From Gordonia sp. SL306 (lineage in GTDB: Bacteria > Actinomycetota > Actinomycetes > Mycobacteriales > Mycobacteriaceae): a DNA stretch of 64,000 nt. The position numbers and the translations under genes are program-made. Below the pieces are notes generated by a model that searched no databases, was not told where the DNA came from, and worked only from the letters and a program-made list of their open reading frames with translations. The DNA lies in assembly GCF_026625785.1 (NCBI RefSeq), contig NZ_CP113063.1, forward strand, positions 5,270,001 through 5,334,000, given 5' to 3'. This document shows, one piece after another, positions 37,741-49,642 of this stretch (positions within the stretch are counted from its first letter, which is position 1; the number at the start of each line of letters is the position of its first letter).

Positions 37741-40638
37741 TCAGCTGCTGAACGCCTCGATCGGTGGGCAACTGCACACCAGGTTCCGGTCGCCGAAGGC
37801 GTTGTCGATCCGGCGCACCGCCGGCCACACCTTGGCCCGTCCGCCTGCCGACGGGAGACCGAGCGGATAAACCGCGAGTTCCCGCGAATACGGATGATCC
37901 CACTCCCCGACCAGCGCCTCGGCGGTGTGCGGGGCGCCCCGCAACGGGTTCTCGTCGACGGACCATTCGCCCGAGCCGACCCGGTCGATCTCGGCACGAA
38001 TGGCGATCATCGCCTCGCAGAACGCGTCGAGTTCGTCGAGATTCTCACTCTCGGTCGGCTCGACCATCAGTGTCCCGGCGACCGGGAAACTCATCGTCGG
38101 CGCGTGGAAACCGTAGTCGGCCAAGCGTTTTGCCACGTCGTCGACGGTCACGCCGGTCGCCTTGGTCAGCTGCCGCAGATCCAGGATGCACTCGTGCGCG
38201 ACGAATCCCTCGCCGTCGGTTCGCGCTGCTTCGCTGCCGCGGCCCGTGTAGAGCACCGGGTAGTGTCCGCGCAGCCGGCGGGCGATGTAGTTGGCCGACG
38301 CGATCGCCGTCAGTGTGGCGCGGCGTAGACCATCCGCGCCCATCATCGCGATGTAGGCGTAGGTGATCGGCAGGATCGAGGCCGAACCGTACGGGGCGGC
38401 CGATATCGTGCCCTCCGACGACAGTTCGTCAGCGAGGGGATGACCCGGCAGGAACGGCGCGAGATGCGCGCGCACGGCGACCGGCCCGACCCCGGGCCCT
38501 CCTCCCCCGTGCGGGATGCAGAACGTCTTGTGCAGGTTCAGGTGGCTGACGTCACCGCCGAACCGGCCCGGCCGGGCCACTCCGACAAGCGCGTTGAGGT
38601 TGGCGCCGTCGACATAGACCTGGCCACCTGCGTCATGCACGGCCGCGCAGATCTCCTCGATGTCGTGCTCGAAAACACCATGGGTGGACGGATACGTGAT
38701 CATGATGGCCGCCAGTGCGTCCCGATGCTTGTCGATCTTGACGCGCAGGTCGTCGACGTCGACGTCGCCGTTCTCGCGGCACCCGACGACCACCACTCGC
38801 ATCCCCGCCATCACCGCGGATGCGGCGTTGGTGCCGTGGGCGCTCGACGGGATCAGGCAGACGTCGCGGTCCGCCTCGTCCCGGCTGCGGTGGTACCGCC
38901 GAATCGCCAGGAGGCCCGCGTACTCGCCCTGTGAGCCGGCGTTCGGCTGCAGGCTGACCCGGTCGTAGCCGGTGATCGTGACCAGCCAGTCCTCCAGCGT
39001 CGTGATGAGTTCACGGATCCCGGTGGTGTCGGAGGTCGGCGCAAACGGATGCAGGCGCGCGAACCCGGGCCAGGTGACCGGTTCCATCTCCGCGGTCGCA
39101 TTGAGCTTCATCGTGCAGGAACCGAGCGGGATCATGCTCCGGTCTAGTGCGATGTCCTTGTCGGACAGCGCGCGCAGGTACCTCAGCATCGACGTCTCGG
39201 TGCGGTACCGGTTGAACGCCGGGTGCGTGAGGAAGTCGCTCTGCCGTGTCTCGATCGGCTGCGCGAACGAATGACGCCGGACCCCTTCGGCACTGAACGC
39301 ACGGAGCACGGCGGCCAGGTCGGCGTCGGTGGTCGTCTCGTCGCAGGCGATGCCGACCGAGTCCGCGTCGATACGCCGCAGGTTGATGTTGCCGTCGCGT
39401 TTGGCGTTCGCGACGATCGCGTCGGCCTGGCCGGGTGCGCGCACCACGATGGTGTCGAAGAACGAGGAGTGCGCGATCGAGAAGCCGGCGACCGTCAGGC
39501 TGTCGGCCAGGAACACCGCGCCGTCGTGCACCCGCCGGGCGATCGCGCGCAGACCGTCCGCGCCGTGGTACGAGGCGTACATGGCAGCCATCACGGCGAG
39601 CAGCACCTGGGCGGTGCAGATGTTGCTGGTGGCCTTCTCCCGTCGGATGTGCTGTTCACGTGTCTGCAGTGACAGCCGATAGGCGAGGTTGCCGTCGGCG
39701 TCCTTGGAGACGCCGACGAGCCGTCCCGGCAACTGTCGCGCGTGGGCGGAGTGCACTGCCAGGTAACCGGCGTGCGGACCGCCGAACCCCATCGGCACGC
39801 CGAACCGCTGGGTGGTACCGAAGCACACGTCGGCACCCTGTTCACCCGGAGGTGTGATCAACGTCAGCGCCAGCAGATCCGCCCCGACCGAGACCAACGC
39901 GCCGCGATCGTGCGCGGCCGCGATGATCGGCGCGACGTCGAGGATCCGGCCGGACGAGCCCGGGACCTGGAGCACCACTCCGAAGAAGTCACCGTCGGGC
40001 AGGCCGCATCCGGGCAGCGATGGATGCAACGACGCCTCGACCAGTTCGATCCCGAGCGGCTCGGCCCGTGTGTCGAGCAGAGCGCGCGTCTGCGGGAACA
40101 GATCGGCGTCGACCACGAGGCGCGGTGAGCGGGACTTGCCCGCACGGCGCATCAGGGTCATCGCCTCGGCGGCGGCGGTCGCCTCGTCGAGCATCGACGC
40201 GTTGGCGACCTCCATCGCGGTGAGGTCGGCGACCATGGTCTGGAAGTTCAGCAGGGCCTCGAGTCGTCCCTGGCTGATCTCCGGCTGATACGGCGTGTAC
40301 GCGGTGTACCAGGCCGGGTTCTCCAGCACGTTCCGCAGGATGACCGGCGGGGTGAAGGTGTCGTGGTAGCCGAGCCCGATCATCGATCGGGCGACCACGT
40401 TGCGGGACGCGAGCTCGGCGAGGCGATCGTGCACATCGTGTTCACCGATGGCGGGTGGCAGTGCTTGCAGACCGTTGGCACCCGGGTCGTCGGCGATCAC
40501 GGACGGGACGACCCGTTCGGCGAGTTCGTCGAGCGACGAGACCCCGATCTCGGCAAGGATGCGGTCGGTCTCGGCGGGATCGGGACCGACATGGCGGTCG
40601 ATGAAGGTCACCGGATCGGACGCGGAAGTGGCGGGCAT
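37741..40638 (-). CDS. gcvP: Glycine dehydrogenase (decarboxylating), P-protein
   Basis: A 965-residue fused P-protein of the glycine cleavage system. It decarboxylates glycine and transfers the aminomethyl group to lipoyl-GcvH. The N-terminal half opens [17 protein letters not shown]; the C-terminal half carries the PLP site [21 protein letters not shown], with Lys near residue 703, and the [10 protein letters not shown] segment. Length is typical. The 5' leader contains a tandem glycine riboswitch, so expression should rise with glycine. gcvH lies about 3.4 kb further downstream on the same strand; gcvT is not in the window. Confidence 0.98.
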   Translation of the reverse strand: MPATSASDPVTFIDRHVGPDPAETDRILAEIGVSSLDELAERVVPSVIADDPGANGLQALPPAIGEHDVHDRLAELASRNVVARSMIGLGYHDTFTPPVILRNVLENPAWYTAYTPYQPEISQGRLEALLNFQTMVADLTAMEVANASMLDEATAAAEAMTLMRRAGKSRSPRLVVDADLFPQTRALLDTRAEPLGIELVEASLHPSLPGCGLPDGDFFGVVLQVPGSSGRILDVAPIIAAAHDRGALVSVGADLLALTLITPPGEQGADVCFGTTQRFGVPMGFGGPHAGYLAVHSAHARQLPGRLVGVSKDADGNLAYRLSLQTREQHIRREKATSNICTAQVLLAVMAAMYASYHGADGLRAIARRVHDGAVFLADSLTVAGFSIAHSSFFDTIVVRAPGQADAIVANAKRDGNINLRRIDADSVGIACDETTTDADLAAVLRAFSAEGVRRHSFAQPIETRQSDFLTHPAFNRYRTETSMLRYLRALSDKDIALDRSMIPLGSCTMKLNATAEMEPVTWPGFARLHPFAPTSDTTGIRELITTLEDWLVTITGYDRVSLQPNAGSQGEYAGLLAIRRYHRSRDEADRDVCLIPSSAHGTNAASAVMAGMRVVVVGCRENGDVDVDDLRVKIDKHRDALAAIMITYPSTHGVFEHDIEEICAAVHDAGGQVYVDGANLNALVGVARPGRFGGDVSHLNLHKTFCIPHGGGGPGVGPVAVRAHLAPFLPGHPLADELSSEGTISAAPYGSASILPITYAYIAMMGADGLRRATLTAIASANYIARRLRGHYPVLYTGRGSEAARTDGEGFVAHECILDLRQLTKATGVTVDDVAKRLADYGFHAPTMSFPVAGTLMVEPTESENLDELDAFCEAMIAIRAEIDRVGSGEWSVDENPLRGAPHTAEALVGEWDHPYSRELAVYPLGLPSAGGRAKVWPAVRRIDNAFGDRNLVCSCPPIEAFSS

Positions 40639-40666
40639 GACAGGTCAACCTCTCGGCGGTCTGCGG

Positions 40667-40896
40667 CCCTCCCCCTCTGTCATATCCGGGATCCGCAGCA
40701 CGGATGCCAGACGCCTGAGAGATTCGGTCGTTCCGGGACACCGGAGCGGCCTTTCACCGTGGGCGGGCCCGGGTCTCCCCGGGTCACTTTCCAGAGACGC
40801 CGTCAACACCACGGTCCTGGGTGCCTGAGAGTTTGACGAGGAGGTGTTGCTCCTTCGGCGGCCACCCCAACCCGATCGGTGGCGCTCTCCCGTGAC
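40667..40896 (-). promoter_or_regulatory. Tandem glycine riboswitch in the gcvP leader
   Basis: Two glycine aptamers lie in tandem on the gcvP strand. Aptamer 1 (about 40896-40783) is closed by GTCAC/GTGAC and contains GGGAGAG, GCCGCCGAAGGAGCAA, AACTCTCAGG and TCTCTGGAAAG. Aptamer 2 (about 40782-40667) contains GGGAGA, CGGTGAAAGG, AATCTCTCAGG and ends in GACAGAGGGGG. These are the conserved glycine-aptamer elements; a short linker joins them. Glycine binding would switch on gcvP, coupling glycine breakdown to supply. The 3' end is 28 nt before the gcvP ATG, close enough to affect the ribosome site GAGAGG. Confidence 0.9.
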
Positions 40897-40912
40897 GTAG
40901 CGACGCCCACCC

Positions 40913-40918
40913 AGTATA
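40913..40918 (-). promoter_or_regulatory. -10 element of the gcvP riboswitch transcript
   Basis: TATACT on the minus strand; transcription would start about 40906, ten bases before the first aptamer stem. No good -35 was found at standard spacing. Confidence 0.55.
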
Positions 40919-40978
40919 CGGGTGGGCGACTGCTCTGCAGTTCAACCCCGCAGTGGAGCTGCCGGAGCGGTTGGCGGG

Positions 40979-41626
40979 TCAGCCGGTGCGGCGGGTCCGG
41001 TTCTTACGACGCGCCGCCAATTCGTCCTCCGGGGCGGTCTCGGTCACACCGCCGTCGGCGCGTTCACCCGGGAAATCGGCGATGGTGCCGGTCAATTCGC
41101 GCATCGCCCCGCTCACCGCGATCCCGAAGACACCCTGGCCGCCCTGAAGCAGGTCGACGACCTCCTCGGCAGAGGTGCACTCGTAGACGGTCGTCCCGTC
41201 GGAGAAGAGGGTGATCCGGGCGAGATCCTCGACGCCGCGCTTGCGGAGATGATCGACCGCGACACGGATGTTCTGCAATGAGATCCCGGTGTCGAGGAGA
41301 CGCTTGACGATCTTCAGGACCAGGATGTCCTTGAACGAGTACAGACGCTGGCTACCCGAACCGGCAGCACCCCGGATCGACGGCACCACCAGCGAGGTGC
41401 GGGCCCAGTAGTCGAGCTGCCGATAGGTGATGCCGGCGATCTGGCACGCACTCGGCACCCGGTAGCCGACCAGCTCGTCGGGCACCGTGTCGTTCGGGAA
41501 CAGGCCCGGCGCGATGTCTTCCAGGCTGCCCTGCGTCGCGGACCGGGTACGGGCGTTCTCGGCGGCACCGTCAGGTGCCGCATCCGTCGGTGACGTCACT
41601 CCGTCGTCGAACGGCTTATCGCCCAC
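40979..41626 (-). CDS. MerR family regulator, ResR/McdR-like (Rv1830 homologue)
   Basis: A 215-residue MerR-type protein. The winged-helix domain is central: GYRVPSACQIAGITYRQLDYWARTSLVVPSIRGAAGSGSQRLYSFKDILVLKIVKRLLDTGISLQNIRVAVDHLR (about residues 54-128), almost identical to the mycobacterial Rv1830 protein as I remember it. Rv1830 (resR) is known as a regulator of growth and division whose mutations are linked to antibiotic resilience. The C-terminal part (VYECTSAEEVVDLLQGGQGVFGIAVS) is a conserved non-metal domain. GTG start with GAGGGAG upstream. Upstream AGGTTG repeats with a CTCAA/TTGAG palindrome could be its operator. Confidence 0.9.
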   Translation of the reverse strand: MGDKPFDDGVTSPTDAAPDGAAENARTRSATQGSLEDIAPGLFPNDTVPDELVGYRVPSACQIAGITYRQLDYWARTSLVVPSIRGAAGSGSQRLYSFKDILVLKIVKRLLDTGISLQNIRVAVDHLRKRGVEDLARITLFSDGTTVYECTSAEEVVDLLQGGQGVFGIAVSGAMRELTGTIADFPGERADGGVTETAPEDELAARRKNRTRRTG

Positions 41627-41804
41627 TGCAGACTCCCTCGCAACGTCTGGACCGACTCGACAGGCTCCGAACCTCGAAGAGCGGCCTCGAGGACTGCTTC
41701 AACAGTACGCGCCTGACGGACGATCATCCTCCGTCCCCGCCGAAAACGGGCGACGTGTGAACGGTAGGTCGGGCGGGAGTCCCAAATCAACGCGACGCGC
41801 GGTG

Positions 41805-41825
41805 CAACCTCAACCTCAACTTGAG
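41805..41825. promoter_or_regulatory. Candidate MerR-type operator upstream of the ResR-like gene
   Basis: On the plus strand three 6-bp direct repeats CAACCT, CAACCT, CAACTT follow one another (41805-41822), and the last overlaps the palindrome CTCAA-C-TTGAG (41815-41825). CTCAA/TTGAG half-sites are common in MerR-family operators. It sits in the 248-bp spacer before the ResR-like gene; the rest of that spacer shows nothing I can identify. Confidence 0.4.
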
Positions 41826-41874
41826 ATCGAGCAAACGGTGACCCGACAGTGTCCGTTCCGTGACCAAACGGGAC

Positions 41875-42381
41875 TCAGGTTCCGCCGCTCGCCTTGAAAT
41901 CATCCGGTGAGACGTTGTCGAGGAATTCCTTGAACTTCTCCACCTCGTCCTCTTTCCCATCGCCCGGTTCGCCCTCGGAGCCGTCCTCGTCCGGGATCAG
42001 CAACCCGGCCTCGGTCAGCACATCCTCCTCGGCGACGATCGGCACTCCGGCCCGCATCGCCACCGCGATGGAATCCGACGGACGCGCCGACACCCGCAGG
42101 TCGTCCGCGAAGACCATCTCCGCGTAGAACGTGCCCTCTTGCATGTCGACGATCCGAACCTCTTTCAGGGTTCGCCCGAATTCGGTGATCAGGTTGACGA
42201 TCAGATCGTGCGTGAGCGGCCTCGGCGGTTCGATGCCCTTCTGCTGCAAGGCGATCGACGCGGCTTCGCTCTGCCCGATCCAGATCGGTAGGTAGCGTTC
42301 ACCTTCGACCTCGCGCAGCAGCAATACCGGCTGGCTCTGTGGCGGCTCGACCCGAATGCCCACGACTCGCATTTCGCCCAT
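41875..42381 (-). CDS. Bifunctional nuclease family protein (DUF151)
   Basis: A 168-residue DUF151 protein, homologous to Rv1829. The segments LLREVEGERYLPIWIGQSEAASIALQQKGIEPPRPLTHDLIVNLI and GTFYAEMVFADDLRVSARPSDSIAVAMRAGVPI are the family core; plant and bacterial relatives have weak DNase/RNase activity. The C-terminus is an acidic tail (DEDGSEGEPGDGKEDEVEKF) followed by a conserved-looking helix EFLDNVSPDDFKAS. It lies between two MerR regulators on the same strand in the conserved garA-ftsR-DUF151-resR gene string. Confidence 0.9.
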   Translation of the reverse strand: MGEMRVVGIRVEPPQSQPVLLLREVEGERYLPIWIGQSEAASIALQQKGIEPPRPLTHDLIVNLITEFGRTLKEVRIVDMQEGTFYAEMVFADDLRVSARPSDSIAVAMRAGVPIVAEEDVLTEAGLLIPDEDGSEGEPGDGKEDEVEKFKEFLDNVSPDDFKASGGT

Positions 42382-42509
42382 CTAGCACCCGCTTCCTCGT
42401 GATCGCCAGGACACTACTCGACGGCCCCGTTCGCCACGTCCCGGCGCCGTATATCGATGTCAACGACGCTACACCGCGTCGCGCCGCCGCGACGGGAGTC
42501 GCGGACCGA

Positions 42510-43235
42510 TCAGTCCAGCACGCCCCGGACGGCGGCCTTGACCAACTGGGTGTGCAGGGTCACCGACAGCGCCGCGATCTCCCGGGCCAACTCCTCGGCC
42601 CGATCCCGGGCACCCGTGCCCTTGCCCTTGGCGATCGGATTCGCGATCTGCGCAACCAATCCGGCCTCACGATCCGCGGAGACCTTGAAGGCGCGGAGGT
42701 GACGGGTCTCCACGCCGTAATTCGCCAACGCGGCGGCGGCCTCCACCAGACGAACCGCATCCTCGTCGAAGAATCCCGCAGGCCCCGGTGTCAGCAGCCC
42801 GTTGCGGAGCAACTCCGTCACGAACGCCGAGTCGACCCCGGTTCGTTCGATCAGTGTCTCCCGCGAGACCCGGCCGCCGCGCGAACCGAAATCCGTGGCC
42901 GGGGCGACCGCGTTGCGTGCGGCGGACAACAACCGGGTGCCCCCGGCGCCTGCGCCTCCCTCACCGCGATCGATCGCCTCGAGTTGCTCCTTGATCACCT
43001 TGAGCGGCAGGTAGCGGTCACGCTGGGCGGTCAGGACGAACCTGAGCCGCTCACAGTCGTTCGTGCTGAACCTGCGATAACCCGACGGCGCGCGTTCGGG
43101 CGTGATCAACCCCTCGGACTCCAGGAACCGGATCTTCGAGATCGTCACGTCCGGGAAGTCCTCACGCAGCAGCGCCAGGACAGAGCCGATCGACATCGAC
43201 CCTTCTCCGTGCTGACCCGCCGACGACGCGGTCAC
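42510..43235 (-). CDS. ftsR: MerR family regulator, FtsR-like (Rv1828 homologue)
   Basis: A 241-residue regulator with an N-terminal MerR winged helix (SIGSVLALLREDFPDVTISKIRFLESEGLITPERAPSGYRRFSTNDCERLRFVLTAQRDRYLPLKVIKEQLEA) and a C-terminal dimerisation domain. It matches Rv1828 and Corynebacterium FtsR, an activator of ftsZ, so control of cell division is likely. I place the start at the GTG at 43235, 4 nt after the garA stop; the longer open frame upstream reads through garA. Coupled translation with garA is likely. Confidence 0.88.
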   Translation of the reverse strand: MTASSAGQHGEGSMSIGSVLALLREDFPDVTISKIRFLESEGLITPERAPSGYRRFSTNDCERLRFVLTAQRDRYLPLKVIKEQLEAIDRGEGGAGAGGTRLLSAARNAVAPATDFGSRGGRVSRETLIERTGVDSAFVTELLRNGLLTPGPAGFFDEDAVRLVEAAAALANYGVETRHLRAFKVSADREAGLVAQIANPIAKGKGTGARDRAEELAREIAALSVTLHTQLVKAAVRGVLD

Positions 43236-43239
43236 GAGG

Positions 43240-43692
43240 TCAGGCGCCCGCTTGGCCGTCGCGCGGGCCGCTGAGGAAGACCAATCGGAACTTGCCGATC
43301 TGCACCTCGTCCCCATTGCTCAGCTGCGCGGTGTCGACGGGTTCCCGGTTCACGTAGGTGCCGTTCAGGCTGCCCACGTCCACCACCTGGAATTCGTTGT
43401 CGCCAAGGCGGAATTCCGCGTGGCGGCGACTGACGGTCACGTCATCGAGGAAGATGTCGCTGTCCGGATGCCGACCCGCCGACGTGGTCGCCTGGTCGAG
43501 CAGGAATCGTGAGCCCGCATTGGGACCACGCTTGACGACAAGCAGCGCCGTGCCGGGCGAGAGCCTCTCCACCCCGGTGTCGGCAGGTTCACTCGAGGCG
43601 GTCGCTCCGGAATCGAGTTCGGAGATGAACTCCTCCCGGAAAACCGAGGTGGTTTCCACCGGTGCCTCAAGATCCTTGTCGTTTTCGCTCAC
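43240..43692 (-). CDS. garA: FHA-domain regulator GarA (OdhI homologue)
   Basis: A 150-residue forkhead-associated protein. The N-terminal ETTSVFR motif (Thr14-Thr15 with this start) is the site phosphorylated by PknB/PknG in GarA/OdhI; the FHA domain follows (LLVVKRGPNAGSRFLLDQ, SAGRHPDSDIFLDDVTVSRRHAEFRL, GSLNGTYVNREPV) with the phospho-Thr-binding Arg, Ser and Asn intact. Unphosphorylated GarA inhibits 2-oxoglutarate dehydrogenase and NAD-glutamate dehydrogenase and activates glutamate synthase. The GTG at 43692 has GGAG five bases upstream; a longer frame with ATG at 43740 lacks such a site. Confidence 0.95.
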   Translation of the reverse strand: MSENDKDLEAPVETTSVFREEFISELDSGATASSEPADTGVERLSPGTALLVVKRGPNAGSRFLLDQATTSAGRHPDSDIFLDDVTVSRRHAEFRLGDNEFQVVDVGSLNGTYVNREPVDTAQLSNGDEVQIGKFRLVFLSGPRDGQAGA

Positions 43693-44072
43693 CACTTCTC
43701 CTTCGTCTGTCTCGGTGCCCGTAGGCGTCGTCGCGCCCACACCTACCGGCCCCGAACGGCCACGCGAATCGCGCCACCGGGCTTTCGATGTCGATGCATC
43801 TTCTTCTGCCTTCGAACGTCCGGCTCGCCGCGTCTCATCGGCACTCGAACCGGTTCTGCTGCAGTAAACCGTACCGTGTTGCGCGGCCGCCGCACGGGCG
43901 GTCGAGGCGACCAGGACACCGCCGATGATAGTCGCAGCGCCCCGATCCGCCGGTCGCTTACGATCCGTGTTGTCGGGTTGTCGTGCTCGGTCGACCTCAT
44001 CCGAGAATGCCTTTCGCAGTTCACGGCACCCTCGCGTCCCGCGACGGTCAGTTCTCGCGCGTCCCGCGACGG
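43693..44072. other. 380-bp spacer between gcvH and garA
   Basis: No credible gene. On the minus strand TATCAT at 43930-43925 and the TACGGT/TTTACT region around 43863-43876 are -10-like and could start garA transcripts with leaders of roughly 160-230 nt. A 10-bp palindrome GAACCGGTTC lies at 43847-43856. The right end holds one copy of the 25-bp tandem repeat described separately. I recognise no riboswitch. Confidence 0.4.
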
Positions 44073-44082
44073 TCAGTTCTCG
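44033..44082. repeat. Perfect 25-bp tandem duplication at the gcvH 3' end
   Basis: Two identical adjacent 25-bp copies (44033-44057 and 44058-44082). The second covers the last codons and stop of gcvH, so the first is a duplicated gene end lying outside the coding frame. It looks like a recent replication-slippage event. Confidence 0.9.
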
Positions 44083-44477
44083 GTGACGGCGCGGTAACCG
44101 TCGGCGTCCAGGGTCTCCGCCAGTGCCGAGTCGAGCGTTGCCTCGTCGGCGAGGGTGATCTCGACGAGCCAGCCGGACCCGTACGGATCGGAGTTCACCA
44201 GTTCAGGGGTGGTCTCCAACTCGGTGTTCACGGCCGACACCGTCCCGTCGAGCGGCCCGTAGATGTCCGACACACTCTTGGTGGACTCCACCTCCGCGAA
44301 CGACTCGCCCTTCTCGACGGCATCGTCGGCACCGGGCAACTGGACGAACACCACATCCCCGAGCGCATCCTGCGCGAAGTCGGTGATACCGACCCGCACC
44401 GTCGTGGGCCCGGTCCGCTCCACCCATTCGTGCTCGGCCGTGTAGCGCAGGGACGGCGGCACATTGGTCTCGCTCAC
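44073..44477 (-). CDS. gcvH: Glycine cleavage system H protein
   Basis: A 134-residue lipoyl carrier of the glycine cleavage system. The lipoylation site is Lys67 in GESFAEVESTKSVSDIYGP, and YTAEHEWVERTG and VGITDFAQDALGDVVFVQLP are the usual opening strands. It shuttles the aminomethyl arm between P-, T- and L-proteins. GTG start with AAAGGTG upstream. The gene sits between pgsA2 and garA, the same place as Rv1826. Its 3' end is part of a perfect 25-bp tandem duplication. Confidence 0.97.
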   Translation of the reverse strand: MSETNVPPSLRYTAEHEWVERTGPTTVRVGITDFAQDALGDVVFVQLPGADDAVEKGESFAEVESTKSVSDIYGPLDGTVSAVNTELETTPELVNSDPYGSGWLVEITLADEATLDSALAETLDADGYRAVTEN

Positions 44478-44586
44478 TGTCGCACCTTTCTTGTCGGAGG
44501 CGGCAAAAACTTCGAACTACTTCAAACGGAGGACATTAGGTCATCGGCGGCCACCGTGTGGGTCCGGCCGCCGGATACGGCGGCTG

Positions 44587-45224
44587 TCACCTGACGCGGG
44601 GCATCCGGCGGACGACCAGCACCGTCTGATACGCGTACAGCAGGAACGACCACAGGTACAGGCCGACGCCCCAGATCATGAACGCCCAGCCGATGGGATA
44701 ACAGATCGTCCCGACGACCGAATCCAACTGCCCGGCCAGCAACCAGGGGAACGCACTCATCAGCGCAAAGGTGGCCGCCTTCCCGATGTAGAGCACCGGC
44801 AGCGCGACGAGCCCGCGCGACCGCAGCAACGGCGCCGTGGCGAACAGCGCGACGTCACGTGCGATGACGACGCCGATCAGCCACCAGGGCAGGAACTCGC
44901 GCAGGCCGAACGCGATCGGGATGATCACGATGTAGAGCCGATCGGCGGCCGGATCGAGTAGTGCCCCGATCCGCGACGACTGGTTGAGCCACCGGGCGAG
45001 CTTGCCGTCGGCCCAATCGGAGAACCCCGAGAACATCAGGACGGCGAACGCCCATCCGTCGGCCTTCTCGAACAGCAACAACCACACGAACACCGGGATC
45101 AGCGCCAACCTCAGCACGCTGAGCGCGTTCGGTAGGGTCACCACCCGGTCCGACCCGTCGGACAGTTCGTCCGGCGGGTCCACCGGGTCGCGCTCTGCCG
45201 GCACCTCCGAGCGCCCGCCGGAGG

Positions 45225-45228
<4 letters not shown>
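44587..45228 (-). CDS. pgsA2: CDP-alcohol phosphatidyltransferase (PgsA2-like)
   Basis: A 213-residue membrane enzyme. The CDP-alcohol motif D-x2-DG-x2-AR-x8-G-x3-D-x3-D is complete in the segment beginning [10 protein letters not shown] and ending [10 protein letters not shown]. About six hydrophobic segments follow. It transfers a phosphatidyl group to glycerol phosphate, inositol phosphate or another alcohol; the mycobacterial counterpart Rv1822 is called pgsA2 but its acceptor is not settled. The GTG at 45228 overlaps the secA2 stop (GTGA), so it is probably translated with secA2; the longer upstream frame is antisense-like and rejected. Confidence 0.9.
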
Positions 45229-47654
<2,426 letters not shown>

Positions 47655-47935
47655 CGAAACACTTCTCCTGACTCGCGCCTGTCGGGCATGCATGTGTACT
47701 GGTCGTGGCACCAATTCTCGCAGCACCGACGTCAGACTCCGGTCGTGCCGAAACGACCACGATGCCCCGAGGTCGCCGTCCACGGTACGCGTCGCCGATC
47801 GCGCCACCGTGGTGAACCACCTGCGGTGCGCGACGAGGGTCCCACGATCATCGGCACATCCCCTCGAGTCGCGTTCCGCCGGTCCCGTCACTCGGCTAGG
47901 TTTGGATGACGGACCCCGTCCCAGGAGAAGTGGCC

Positions 47936-48490
47936 ATGAATCCGATCGATCATCCCACCCCACGACGCGGACCGAACCCCGGAATCGGCGGTTCGGCGCG
48001 ACCACGTCCGATTCGTGCCCGCCGGGCCGTGATGCTGCTGCTCACCAGCGTGCTGCTGATGTCGATGCTGTCCGCGTTCGGGATCGCCGCCGCGTCGGCT
48101 GCACCCGCACCCGCACCGATGCCCCGCCCGCTCCCCCAGACTCTGCCCGGCATGCTCGTCGGCAAGTCGTACTCATCGGTCGCGGTCCTCGGCGGCGTCA
48201 TCCCGGGTGGCGGCCCGATGACCGTGCATTTCGAACGCCCGGATCGGATATCACTCGGCGCCGGGTGCAACCGACACCTGGGAACCGCGACCATATCGAG
48301 TGACCAGGTGCGGATCCACACCCTCGTGTCGACCCGAATGGCCTGCCCCGGACCACGCGCGGGAGCCGATCAGTGGCTCGAGACGTTCACCTCGGTGCCG
48401 CTGACCTGGCGAGCGTTCGGTCCGGCGCTCGTCCTCTCGAGCCCACGGCAGACGGTGGCGCTCGTCGAACAATCCGCTCTCCCCCGCTGA
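47936..48490 (+). CDS. Secreted META-domain protein
   Basis: A 184-residue exported protein. After a basic N-terminus (residues 1-31) comes a hydrophobic signal segment [26 protein letters not shown] with an Ala-x-Ala cleavage site and a Pro/Ala-rich spacer. The mature part ([66 protein letters not shown]) fits the META/HslJ fold with its GCN-x-H and C-terminal ACP-like Cys, likely a disulfide. Function unknown; META proteins are linked to stress tolerance. AGGAG lies 9 nt before the ATG and TAGGTT at 47896 could be the -10. Confidence 0.8.
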   Translation: MNPIDHPTPRRGPNPGIGGSARPRPIRARRAVMLLLTSVLLMSMLSAFGIAAASAAPAPAPMPRPLPQTLPGMLVGKSYSSVAVLGGVIPGGGPMTVHFERPDRISLGAGCNRHLGTATISSDQVRIHTLVSTRMACPGPRAGADQWLETFTSVPLTWRAFGPALVLSSPRQTVALVEQSALPR

Positions 48491-48563
48491 GCCGCCCCCA
48501 CGCTGATTCCTTCCTCCCTGCTCACCCTCCTTCCCTCAACGCCGCCGACACACGAAGGTGCTC

Positions 48564-49556
48564 ATGCCATCGACCCCTCCCGCCGTGGTGACCGTCACCG
48601 GCGCCGCGGGAAACATCGGTTACGCCGCCCTGTTCCGGATCGCCGCGGGAGCCATGCTCGGACACCATCAACCGGTTCGGCTCCGATTGCTCGAGCTACC
48701 TCCGTCGTTGCCTGCCGCGGTCGGTACCGCGATGGAACTCGACGACGGCGCCTTCGAGTTGCTGACGTCGGTGGACATCTTCGACGATGCGCGGGCGGCC
48801 TTCGACGGCGCCGACCACGCGCTCTTGATCGGCGCCCGCCCGCGCGGCAAGGGTATGGAACGCGCCGACCTCCTCGCGGCCAACGCAGCGATCTTCGCCG
48901 AGCAGGGTGCGGTGCTGAACGACGTTGCCGCCGACGATCTCCGGGTCATCGTCGTGGGCAACCCGGCCAACACCAACACCGCGATCGCCTGCGCGCACGC
49001 ACCGGACATTCCGTCCGAGCGGTTCAACGCCCTCACCCGCCTCGACCACAACCGTGCCATCGCCCAGCTCTCGCATCACACGGCATGCCCGGTTCGGGAG
49101 ATCAGCCGGGTCTCGGTGTGGGGCAATCATTCGGCATCGCAGTATCCCGACATCTTCCACGCCCGCGTCGGTGATCGCAGCGGTGCCGAGATCGCCGAAG
49201 ACCGCACCTGGCTCGTCGACGATTTCATCCCGACCGTGGCGAGACGGGGCACCGCGATCATCGACACCAGGGGCGCCTCGTCGGCGGCGTCGGCCGCCAA
49301 CGCCGCCATCGACCATGTGCACGACTGGGTGTTCGGCACCCCCGAAGGCGACTGGACGTCGGCGGCGCTCCCCTCACCCGGCGTCTACGGCATACCGCCG
49401 GGACTCGTCTGTTCGTTTCCCGTCAGGTCGGTCGGCGGGCGCTGGGAGATCGTCGAAGGTCTCGAGATCAACGACTTCTCCCGGGCCCGCATCGACGCCT
49501 CGGCGGCCGAGCTCGCCGACGAGATCGCTGCAGTCGGAGATCTGTTACCCGCCTGA
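48564..49556 (+). CDS. mdh: Malate dehydrogenase
   Basis: A 330-residue NAD-dependent malate dehydrogenase of the TCA cycle. [19 protein letters not shown] is the Rossmann loop, [21 protein letters not shown] carries the substrate-binding Arg residues, [13 protein letters not shown] follows, and [12 protein letters not shown] contains the catalytic His (near residue 190). The length and motifs fit the cytosolic-type MDH found in actinobacteria. GAAGG lies 5 nt before the ATG. A hairpin terminator follows the stop. Confidence 0.95.
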   Translation: MPSTPPAVVTVTGAAGNIGYAALFRIAAGAMLGHHQPVRLRLLELPPSLPAAVGTAMELDDGAFELLTSVDIFDDARAAFDGADHALLIGARPRGKGMERADLLAANAAIFAEQGAVLNDVAADDLRVIVVGNPANTNTAIACAHAPDIPSERFNALTRLDHNRAIAQLSHHTACPVREISRVSVWGNHSASQYPDIFHARVGDRSGAEIAEDRTWLVDDFIPTVARRGTAIIDTRGASSAASAANAAIDHVHDWVFGTPEGDWTSAALPSPGVYGIPPGLVCSFPVRSVGGRWEIVEGLEINDFSRARIDASAAELADEIAAVGDLLPA

Positions 49557-49581
49557 CCGATTCACGACGCCCCGGACGCGC

Positions 49582-49614
49582 GCCGCCCCGCGAGTCGTTG
49601 ATCTGCGGGGTGGC
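49582..49614 (+). terminator. Hairpin terminator after mdh
   Basis: A 10-bp stem (GCCGCCCCGC / GCGGGGTGGC, one G-U pair) with a 13-nt loop, between mdh and the PPK2 gene. Confidence 0.55.
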
Positions 49615-49630
49615 GCCACCGAACCACCGT

Positions 49631-49636
49631 TAAGCT
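49631..49636 (+). promoter_or_regulatory. -10 element, leaderless promoter of the PPK2 gene
   Basis: TAAGCT lies 6 nt before the ATG at 49643, with no Shine-Dalgarno. Confidence 0.45.
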
Positions 49637-49642
49637 CCATCC

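Noticed and set aside
40951-40956. TTGAAC-like sequence as -35 of the gcvP promoter
   Set aside because: Spacing to TATACT is above 20 bp, too long for a normal promoter.
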